From: Phycisphaerae bacterium
Lineage (GTDB): Bacteria; Planctomycetota; Phycisphaerae; UBA1845
Length of the DNA: 47,688 nucleotides
Direction: 5' to 3'
Assembly: GCA_029260035.1 (NCBI GenBank)
Contig: JAJDEA010000128.1
Location: 1 to 47,688 of the forward strand
Positions 8,907 to 16,164 of the stretch are shown here, in pieces. The position numbers and the translations under genes were made by a program. Every line of letters starts with the position of its first letter. Position 1 is the first letter of the stretch. The notes beneath the pieces were generated by a model. That model was not told the DNA's origin and ran no database searches. It worked only from the letters and a program-made list of their open reading frames with translations.

Positions 8907-9086
8907 TTAGACGCTCAACACAGCCGCGCGGATGGTCACATAAAGCCCTTGAACATTGGCACCAAACGTCCCCATCGTCACGAACAAACCCAGCGCAATC
9001 AGCGCAAGAAGGATGGCATATTCCGTAGCCGTTGGTCCATCTTCAGATGTGAGGAATCTCCGGATCCGAGTCCAATAAGATTTCAT
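8907..9086 (-). CDS. flp: Flp-type pilin subunit (first copy)
   Basis: Read on the minus strand from ATG 9086 to TAA 8907, this encodes 59 residues beginning MKSYWTRIRRFLTSEDGPTA. It has the same layout as the second flp: a basic leader ending SEDG, then PTATEYAILL with Glu5-Tyr6, a hydrophobic helix (LLALIALGLFVTMGTFG) and a 20-residue tail. The leaders share RFL and SEDGPTATEYA, but the tails diverge. This suggests an old duplication or two specialised subunits. GGAGG lies 6-10 nt upstream of the ATG. It is the first gene of the Tad locus in transcription order. It is short enough to be missed by length-filtered gene finders. Confidence 0.9.
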   Translation of the reverse strand: MKSYWTRIRRFLTSEDGPTATEYAILLALIALGLFVTMGTFGANVQGLYVTIRAAVLSV

Positions 9087-9283
9087 CCCCTGCCTCCAAA
9101 CCTCGGCTTCTTCTTCCGGGCTGAATGGTTAGCGCTCAATTTCGTCACTCGTCGAAACTGCCACACTTTAACATCCAATACAATTCGCACGCCTGCAAAC
9201 AGTTCAGGTGAAATCAGTCAGCCGATAACTCGCTTATCAGCCCAACTCCAAGCCACCCTCTGACCAGCGCAAAGCGATTGGCA

Positions 9284-9313
9284 TAAAAAAAGGGCGCCCA
9301 CAAAAGGCGCCCT
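9284..9313 (-). terminator. Rho-independent terminator after the PDZ-protein gene
   Basis: AGGGCGCC (9291-9298) and GGCGCCCT (9306-9313) form a perfect 8-bp stem with a 7-nt loop. On the minus strand it is followed by seven T residues (9284-9290 in complement). It lies 50 bp beyond the stop of the PDZ gene and insulates the Tad locus from the sigma/anti-sigma/PDZ operon. Confidence 0.92.
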
Positions 9314-9362
9314 GGGTACTCCTATGATTCATCAGCCGCGCTATATCAACGGCTCCTGAAAC

Positions 9363-10805
9363 CTACTCATCCACCAAAAGCAGGTCCTCATATTTTTCAT
9401 AATTCAAAGGATCACGGGCTTCAAAATCCGCTTCGTCCTCATAAACTTTCACGAGTTCTGAATCGCCCTTACGGATACGCACTTCGATCGTGCCATCGGG
9501 TTGAAGCTTGAAAGTCTGATTCGCTTTTCCAAAGAAGGCGAAATCACGCCCAATCCTCATAGGCGACTTCCCCGCACCTTTAAGCTCAAGCAATTGCAGC
9601 GGGCCAGCGACTCCGTGAGTCTCTCGCAATCCTTTCAACGCCTCTTCCAATCCTTCCATTGCCAAGTGATACGATTCCTTAGCCTCGCCCAGATTGGTGT
9701 CCAAATCAGCGTGCAGTTCTATCAGCTTGGTTTGGAAGTCCTCAGCGTCAAAATCAACATCAAAGTCGAACTTAAAATCGTAATTCCCAGGGTCAGCAAG
9801 CCCATCAACGTCAAGCTTGACGAACACATTCTGGTTCGCATTCTTAAATGCATCGTAGGCCTCTTCATCAGCATCTCGAAGAATTACCTCGTCGGCGTAT
9901 ATTTCTGCAGTTTCTTTGCCATTCGCGTCAACGCGCGTCACGTTGATCTCGCCGCCATCGCGCTGCTCGACAATAAGCGTTGATCCGTCCTTCTCCACCT
10001 TCGTCTCAATGACGACGGCACCGTTATCCTGCATAACGGAAATCGAACGCTGCTGGCCGCCATGAGGCAACATCATCTTAATGTTATGTGGAAGCCCGGC
10101 GATCTCTTCCACATCACCCAAGTTCTTAAACGTCCAATTGCCATCATCATCACGCACAACCATCTTGGCACGCAGGCGAACCGTATCCTCAATCTCGCCG
10201 AGCTTTACCGGGTCCAAGTCGAATTTCCAAGTGCCTTCGCCTAGATCGCTTCTCGTTCCAAGCGTAACTGAAAAAGGAAGCTCTTCACCATCGCGCAAGA
10301 CCGAAACCTCTACCGCATCACCAGCCTTCTTGGACTTAACAGCGTTTACGAAAGCCGTGATGTCATCGCCAATCCCAGCACCATCAATTGCCAGAATCAC
10401 ATCGCTTTCCAGTAGACCCGCCAAATCAGCAGGGCTATCTTCGATCACGTTGCCGATCACGACTCCAGTTTTCTTCTTTACGCCATTCTCGGTAGTCGTA
10501 CTCCCTGATACCGAAACACCCAACCAGCCGCAATCATTGTCATCAGACGCAACCATTCGATCAATGACAACATGATGCTTCTTGCCATCTCCGGCGACGT
10601 TTGCCGAATCCTTGGTAACAAACGCAAACGCGTTGCCTGCATTGTTGTCACCCTGCAATACAATCGTATGCGCACCGGCGCGTATAAATTCGCCTGTCAC
10701 CGCTACAACGTGAGGTTTCGACGATTCGTCCTTCTCAAACGCAAACGCAGATGATACCCATTGCGGAGCCGCCGCAATCAACATCCATACAAACAACGAT
10801 TTCAT
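9363..10805 (-). CDS. Exported PDZ-domain protein
   Basis: This 480-residue protein has a signal peptide (MKSLFVWMLIAAAPQWVSSAFA) and one clear PDZ domain at about residues 87-185, with WLGVSVSG, VIEDSPADLAGLLESDVIL and a final strand. No protease domain is visible: no trypsin-like HDS triad and no S41 Ser/Lys motif. The remainder is acidic, with a repetitive Asp/Glu/Phe-rich stretch (KFDFDVDFDAEDF). Its binding partner is unknown. ATG 10805 is chosen because GAAAGGA precedes it and the signal peptide then begins properly. The frame is open to 10844. It follows the ECF sigma and anti-sigma genes with short gaps, so a role in envelope sensing under that sigma factor is an inference. Confidence 0.8.
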   Translation of the reverse strand: MKSLFVWMLIAAAPQWVSSAFAFEKDESSKPHVVAVTGEFIRAGAHTIVLQGDNNAGNAFAFVTKDSANVAGDGKKHHVVIDRMVASDDNDCGWLGVSVSGSTTTENGVKKKTGVVIGNVIEDSPADLAGLLESDVILAIDGAGIGDDITAFVNAVKSKKAGDAVEVSVLRDGEELPFSVTLGTRSDLGEGTWKFDLDPVKLGEIEDTVRLRAKMVVRDDDGNWTFKNLGDVEEIAGLPHNIKMMLPHGGQQRSISVMQDNGAVVIETKVEKDGSTLIVEQRDGGEINVTRVDANGKETAEIYADEVILRDADEEAYDAFKNANQNVFVKLDVDGLADPGNYDFKFDFDVDFDAEDFQTKLIELHADLDTNLGEAKESYHLAMEGLEEALKGLRETHGVAGPLQLLELKGAGKSPMRIGRDFAFFGKANQTFKLQPDGTIEVRIRKGDSELVKVYEDEADFEARDPLNYEKYEDLLLVDE

Positions 10806-10875
10806 TATAGATTCCTTTCTCAAAGCGCCATGCAAGGCGCACACCTATTTAGCTAACCAAACAATAATCGCCAGC

Positions 10876-11478
10876 TTATAACTCCTGGCGAACTTGATTT
10901 CTCGGGGAAATCCTTCTCGGCTGTCTCACCGTCTGGGTTCGATCCACCTCGAGAAAATAGATATTCCCATCATCACCGATCACGCCGATGACGTCGCGAC
11001 CCGCATTCCGCTTAATGCGAGGCTTACTCCAATCAACCATTCTCATCATTCCATTATCTGGGTGTCTCATGGACGGCACTTGTGACGGCATCGATTCTAC
11101 CGGACTCTTCTGAACCACAGGCGTCGACGTATTGCCCGGGAAAGTCGTCTCCGCAGGTTGAAAAACGATGGCCAAGATCGCCGCCGCGATGGCACCGGGA
11201 ATCATAAGCCAGCCACGATGAGCACGTCCTCTCCATGTAGCCGAGCGTTCGTGATTGGCCACGCCCGAATCAACATCAACCATCGCCGCTTCGTGAGAAA
11301 AACTAGCCTTCAGTACCTCGCTCGCCAATTCGTCAACACCAGCATACTCTTCCATAAGCTGTCTAGCTTCGGGGTTTCGCACCAACTCCCGGTTAAGCTC
11401 CAGCTCTTCCTCCATGGAAAGCTCACCATCCAATTGTCGAACGATCAGCCGTTCAAGATTTTCGTCTAAGGATTTCAT
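10876..11478 (-). CDS. Anti-sigma-factor-like single-pass membrane protein
   Basis: This 200-residue protein starts with a helical domain typical of planctomycete anti-sigma factors (LERLIVRQLDGELSMEEELE, then NPEARQLMEEY). The His-Cys-Cys zinc ligands of classical ZAS domains are not present. One membrane segment (GWLMIPGAIAAAILAIVF, about residues 90-107) separates the cytoplasmic part from a C-terminal region rich in Pro, Arg and Ser. The neighbouring ECF sigma gene upstream supports the assignment. The ATG at 11478 lacks a strong ribosome-binding site. A TTG at 11508 is a less likely start. It probably sequesters the sigma factor at the membrane. Confidence 0.75.
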   Translation of the reverse strand: MKSLDENLERLIVRQLDGELSMEEELELNRELVRNPEARQLMEEYAGVDELASEVLKASFSHEAAMVDVDSGVANHERSATWRGRAHRGWLMIPGAIAAAILAIVFQPAETTFPGNTSTPVVQKSPVESMPSQVPSMRHPDNGMMRMVDWSKPRIKRNAGRDVIGVIGDDGNIYFLEVDRTQTVRQPRRISPRNQVRQEL

Positions 11479-11581
11479 GGCTCTATCACGTTCTCGTTTC
11501 TTGTCCAAACGTCATTTCGAGACAATCTCTCGGAAAAACTTCCTATTCGATCGCTACAGCAAAACAGAGCTTGCTCTGGCT

Positions 11582-12148
11582 CTACTTTTTCTTGAGCGTT
11601 TCTCGAAGCAGCCGTCTTGCTCGGACCAACCGTGTCTCTACCGTGTCAACAGGCATCTCCATAGTTTCCGCAATCTGCCGATACGACCAGCCGTTCAAAT
11701 GCTTGAGCACGAAAGGCTCGCGATAGATCGCAGGCAACGATGCGACCGCCTTAAAAACATCGCCTTGACCTTCATCTTCAGACGATTCGCCATCCGAAGT
11801 GCTCGATTTCGACTCGATCACCATCTCGGCCGGCATCGGCTGACTCACCGGCTTTCTTCGCGTGACCTCTCTGCCCGCATCGATCGCCGCGTTTCTCGCC
11901 ATCCGATAAAGCCAGGGTCGCCAACGGTTTACCTCTCGCAGCTCACTCGCCCGACGCCACACCGCAAGCCAAACGTTCTGCGTAACGTCATCAACCCGGT
12001 CCCGATCGCCCACCACGCCGAACACCACACCTCGAACCCATTCGGTGTGACGGCGCACAAGTTCCTCGAAGGCGTAGCGATCGCCATCTCTGACGGCTTC
12101 CACGACCGAATACTCCGGGTCAAATTCGTTGATTAACGGCACTGGCAT
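11582..12148 (-). CDS. ECF-type RNA polymerase sigma factor
   Basis: This 188-residue sigma70-family protein has region 2 (YAFEELVRRHTEWV, DDVTQNVWLAVWRRA, then RPWLYRMARNAAID) and region 4 (LPAIYREPFVLKHLNGWSYR, then a helix-turn-helix with MPVDTVETRLVRARR). A short acidic Ser/Asp/Glu linker joins them. Region 3 is absent, as is usual in ECF factors. It is the first gene of a probable three-gene operon with an anti-sigma protein and an exported PDZ protein. The start may be ATG 12148 or an in-frame GTG at 12154. The ribosome-binding signal is weak. A 251-bp gap to dnaE leaves room for its own promoter. Confidence 0.92.
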   Translation of the reverse strand: MPVPLINEFDPEYSVVEAVRDGDRYAFEELVRRHTEWVRGVVFGVVGDRDRVDDVTQNVWLAVWRRASELREVNRWRPWLYRMARNAAIDAGREVTRRKPVSQPMPAEMVIESKSSTSDGESSEDEGQGDVFKAVASLPAIYREPFVLKHLNGWSYRQIAETMEMPVDTVETRLVRARRLLRETLKKK

Positions 12149-12399
12149 AACCACCCATTAAGACGCATCAGCCTCCGCAATCCTGTCATTTCCTACAACG
12201 ATTCCGCCCAAATGCCCAGCAACCGATAACTTTGAGTCAGATTTGAGACAGTGAAACGGGGAAAATGCCAGAACTTCATACGTATCGGCGAGTCGCAGGC
12301 TTTCGTGGGAAGGAATCTCACTCGGCCACCGAAAACGGATAGAACTTGCCCTGAGTGGCGAAGACCTGCAATTGGCGAACCCCGGCAGGCTAATGATCT

Positions 12400-15300
12400 T
12401 CAAACACTCAGCGGCAGTGCGCGGCGTGATGGGCCTAGCACCGTCACCGAAGACTCGCCCAATAGGCTGATAATTTCCGCCAGAAACTTCGGCGTGGGGC
12501 TAACTCGTATCGATGGGTGACACTCGATTTGCGCCACCATCTCACCGGAAGTCGGCACACTGATATAGACCGGACAATCGCCCGTGTGCTCACGAAGAGA
12601 AGCAACGAGTTTCTCCACCGATGTCTCTATCGTGACATTTAATAGCACAGCCTTCGATAGTGATTCCGTCACCTGGGCGTGCGGAATCACACGCGTGACA
12701 CGCACCGAAGGCTCCTCGCGCTTGCGATCCACTTCGCCTTCAAGAAAGACAATCGCATCCGGCACAAGAGTCGATCGAAACTTTGTGAGGATGTCGGAGA
12801 AAACCACCGCCTCTGTTCGACCGTCGAGGTCTTCCAAATTCACAATTCCGATCTGCTTGCCCTTATTGCGACCGTTTCTCATGGTAACGGCGCGCATGCT
12901 CGAGACCATTCCTCCGATAACGACTTCTCGGCCATCGGGAATGCTCGAGAGGTCCGTCGTGCTAACTGTCGCACACGCTCGCAATAGTTCTTCATGGCTT
13001 GCTAGCGGATGATTCGTAACGTAAAAGCCGAGAACCGCCTTCTCTCGGGCGAGCATCTCCGCTTCGGTCCATTCAGCATTCGAAAGAACGGGGCCTTGCG
13101 TCTCCTTGCCTTCGTCGGACGATGGCTCACCGAAGAGCCCCATCTGTCCGCTCTTGCGGTCTTCCTGGAATGTTTGGCCAGCCGATATCGCGCTTTCTAA
13201 TGCCAGCACCATGGCCTTACGCATCGCTCCTGTTTCGTCAAAGCCTCCCGCACAAATAATGGCTTCGATCGCTGCACGGTTAACACAGGAATGGTCTACT
13301 CTTTCGCAGAAATCAAACAAATCGCCAAATGGCCCCGATTTCGCGCGATCTTCCATAATGGCCACAACTGCTTTGCTGCCGACCCCTTTGATCGCTCCCA
13401 AGCCGAAACGAATGGTTTGGCCTTTCTCGTCGGAAATGCGCGTTGCTTTCCCTTCTGCGCTATCGCTCGCCGATTTAGTTTGACGGGCCCGCACCGTAAA
13501 GTCGTAGTCGGATTGATTGATGCCGGGCGGCTCAACTAAAATGCCAATATCCTTGCACTCATCAAAATATTCAGCCACCTTGTCGGTGTTGGACATTTCA
13601 AACGTAATCAGCGCCGCCATGAATTCGACGGGGAAATACGCTTTCATCCACGCCGTTTGAAACGCGACCAGCGCATAGCCTGTCGAGTGTGCCTTATTGA
13701 AGGCATATCCACCAAACTTCAATATGTCTTCGAACACCTGATTGGACACGTCTCGCTTGACGCCATTCGTCTCGCACCCCACCAAAAACGGCTCGCGCAT
13801 CGCCTCGATCATGTCCGTCTTTTTCTTGCTGATCGCTTTGGCAAGCCGAAACGCTGTTTTGAGTTCGATTCCGCCGAGACGGTTCACAACGCGCGACACC
13901 TGCTCCTGGTAGACCATAATGCCGTACGTTTCGCGCAACACATCTGTCATAATCGGGTGAGGCGTGGTCCATTCCTTGCCGTGCTTGCGAGCAATGTAAT
14001 CCGGAATGTATTCCATCGGCCCCGGTCGATAGAGCGCATTCGCCGCAATCAAATCTTCGATACGGTTAGGCTTCATACGCATGATCACGTCGCGCATTCC
14101 GCCTGACTCGAATTGAAAAACACCTTTCGTATCGCCGCGAACAAACAGCTCGTAAACATGACGGTCCGTCAGATCGAGCCTGGCCAGGTCGATGGGTTTT
14201 CCCGAACTTTGCTCCGCCAGCTCCCGAGCGCGCTGCAGCGTCGTCAGTGTGCGCAAGCCAAGAAAGTCCATTTTGAGCAAGCCGACCTTCTCGACCGAAG
14301 GGCCGTCAAATTGCGTAATCAGTGCGTCCTGCCCATCTGACTTGTACAAAGGCAGAAATCGATCCAACGGCTCGTCGGCGACGACCACCCCCGCCGCATG
14401 AACGCCCGCGTTGCGCGCGACACCCTCTAGCTTTCGGCCGATATCGATAACGCGTTTGACCGCTTCGTTTTCTTCGTAACGTTTTTTCAGCTCAGGCTCT
14501 TGAGCCAGCGCCTTGTCGAGCGTCATTTTCAAGTCGCTTGGAATCAGTTTCGTAAGCTGATTGGCTTCTTCAAACGACAGACCCATGACACGCGAGACAT
14601 CCTTCACCGCCGCCTTCGCCTTCAACGTTCCAAACGTAATAATCTGAGCCACATGGCCGTATTTCTGACGGACGTAATCGATAAGACGACCCCGCCCGTT
14701 TTGGCAGATGTCGAGATCGATATCCGGCATCTCGTCGCGGTCGGGATCCATAAACCGCTCGAAATACAAGCCATATCGAATAGGATCCGGGGTGCTGATG
14801 TACAAACAATAGGCTACAACCGAGCTGCAACCACTGCCTCGCGCACCAACAGGAATTTCTTCCTCGCGAGCAAAATTGACACAGTCCCAAACGATAAGGA
14901 AATAACTGGCGAACCCCTTGCTGATGATTACATCAAGCTCATACTCGATTCTCTCTTTCAGCTCATCGTCGATCTCGCCATACTGTTCCACAGCCCCTTT
15001 GTAAACAAGCTGTCGAAGGTATTCCCGATCATCAAGTGCCTTGCCTTTGTCGTCTTTGATTTCCTCCGGGACGCGGTAAACCGGTGCGTGGCGAGTCGAA
15101 AGGTCAAGCTCGAGGTTGCACATATCCGCCACACGCAAGGTATTGTCGAACGCTTCGGGGTGCTTGGGAAAGAGCTCCGCCATTTCCGCGGGGCTCTTGA
15201 AGTAGAATTGATCCGTCGGAAACTTGAACCGGTCCTCGTCTGCAACCTGCTTGCCGGTGTTGATGCAACAAAGAACGTCATGCGCTTCGACGTCGCTGTG

Positions 15301-15939
15301 CTCGAGATAGTGAACGTCGTTCGTCGCGATCGTCGCCACGCCGAGTCGTTTGGCGATATCGAGCAACTCCGGGTTTAACGTCTTCTGTTCCGGCATCCCA
15401 TGATCCTGCAGCTCAACGAAGAACCGATCAGGGCCGAAAATCTCAAGATAGGTCTTAGCCAGTTCTTCCGCCTTCGCCCGGTCTTCAGACATCAGCGCTT
15501 GCGGAATCTCTCCGCCGATGCAGGTACTCGTGCAAATCAAGCCAGCCGAGAATTCACGCAATACTTCCTTATCAATGCGAGGCTTGCGATAGAATCCCTC
15601 GGTGTAGCCGATGCTCGAAAGTCGCAAGAGGTTGTGATAGCCCTCCCGGTTCATCGCGAGAAGAAGAAGGTGGAAGGACTCCTTGCCCGCCCGACTCTCC
15701 TTCGCTCGCCGATCCGTAGCTGCAAGGTAGGTTTCGCACCCGATGATGGGTTTGATACCCGCCTTGATTGCAGTCGTATAAAACTCAATCGTCCCGAACA
15801 GATTACCATGATCGGTCATGGCAACAGCTGGCATGTCGTACTGCTTCGCGCGATCGATCAACGCACCGATCCGCGTCGCACCATCCAACAAGCTGTAGTG
15901 CGTGTGCAAATGAAGATGTACAAAAGGCTTGTGTTCCAT
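12400..15939 (-). CDS. dnaE: DNA polymerase III alpha subunit
   Basis: Replicative DNA polymerase catalytic subunit. At 1179 residues it is close to the usual DnaE1 length. The N-terminal PHP domain begins HLHLHTHYSLLDGATRIGAL and continues with TDHGNLFG. The polymerase domain carries VGARGSGCSSVVAYCL and the acidic motif MPDIDLDICQNGRGRLIDYV near residue 400. Later blocks include YRPGPMEYIPDYIARKHG and YGIMVYQEQVSRV. An OB-fold region lies at about residues 1010-1085. No exonuclease insertion as in PolC is seen. Its 3' end leads to a 251-bp gap before the sigma operon on the same strand. Confidence 0.98.
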   Translation of the reverse strand: MEHKPFVHLHLHTHYSLLDGATRIGALIDRAKQYDMPAVAMTDHGNLFGTIEFYTTAIKAGIKPIIGCETYLAATDRRAKESRAGKESFHLLLLAMNREGYHNLLRLSSIGYTEGFYRKPRIDKEVLREFSAGLICTSTCIGGEIPQALMSEDRAKAEELAKTYLEIFGPDRFFVELQDHGMPEQKTLNPELLDIAKRLGVATIATNDVHYLEHSDVEAHDVLCCINTGKQVADEDRFKFPTDQFYFKSPAEMAELFPKHPEAFDNTLRVADMCNLELDLSTRHAPVYRVPEEIKDDKGKALDDREYLRQLVYKGAVEQYGEIDDELKERIEYELDVIISKGFASYFLIVWDCVNFAREEEIPVGARGSGCSSVVAYCLYISTPDPIRYGLYFERFMDPDRDEMPDIDLDICQNGRGRLIDYVRQKYGHVAQIITFGTLKAKAAVKDVSRVMGLSFEEANQLTKLIPSDLKMTLDKALAQEPELKKRYEENEAVKRVIDIGRKLEGVARNAGVHAAGVVVADEPLDRFLPLYKSDGQDALITQFDGPSVEKVGLLKMDFLGLRTLTTLQRARELAEQSSGKPIDLARLDLTDRHVYELFVRGDTKGVFQFESGGMRDVIMRMKPNRIEDLIAANALYRPGPMEYIPDYIARKHGKEWTTPHPIMTDVLRETYGIMVYQEQVSRVVNRLGGIELKTAFRLAKAISKKKTDMIEAMREPFLVGCETNGVKRDVSNQVFEDILKFGGYAFNKAHSTGYALVAFQTAWMKAYFPVEFMAALITFEMSNTDKVAEYFDECKDIGILVEPPGINQSDYDFTVRARQTKSASDSAEGKATRISDEKGQTIRFGLGAIKGVGSKAVVAIMEDRAKSGPFGDLFDFCERVDHSCVNRAAIEAIICAGGFDETGAMRKAMVLALESAISAGQTFQEDRKSGQMGLFGEPSSDEGKETQGPVLSNAEWTEAEMLAREKAVLGFYVTNHPLASHEELLRACATVSTTDLSSIPDGREVVIGGMVSSMRAVTMRNGRNKGKQIGIVNLEDLDGRTEAVVFSDILTKFRSTLVPDAIVFLEGEVDRKREEPSVRVTRVIPHAQVTESLSKAVLLNVTIETSVEKLVASLREHTGDCPVYISVPTSGEMVAQIECHPSIRVSPTPKFLAEIISLLGESSVTVLGPSRRALPLSV

Positions 15940-16164
15940 CGCTCATCCAGGCAAACAGGCAAGCGTCGTCGGGCCGAACAGCCATACTCTTGCCGAAAAA
16001 CTTCTAAAGCTAAAGGCGCATCGTACCTTGCGCCCGCCTTTCGACAACTTCTATTCTTGCGATCGGTTTTCACAATGAAGTCACACGGCTTGCATCACGA
16101 TGCGCACAGAATTCAATGTCTGATGAGGATTTCTTTGGGCAATCAAAGTTGCAAAGCCAGCGGG

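Noticed and set aside
9087..9283. Sigma54-type promoter upstream of the first flp (TGG and GGC elements near 9245)
   Set aside because: The spacing between the GG and GC elements is 11 instead of the required 10, and the rest of the motif is poor.
12158..12403. 81-codon minus-strand open frame between dnaE and the ECF sigma gene
   Set aside because: It starts at a TTG overlapping the dnaE stop, lacks a ribosome-binding site and has no domain-like pattern; the region is better seen as the sigma-operon promoter region.
14500..15378. 292-codon plus-strand open frame
   Set aside because: Lies entirely antisense to dnaE, whose reading frame is unambiguous; a shadow frame.
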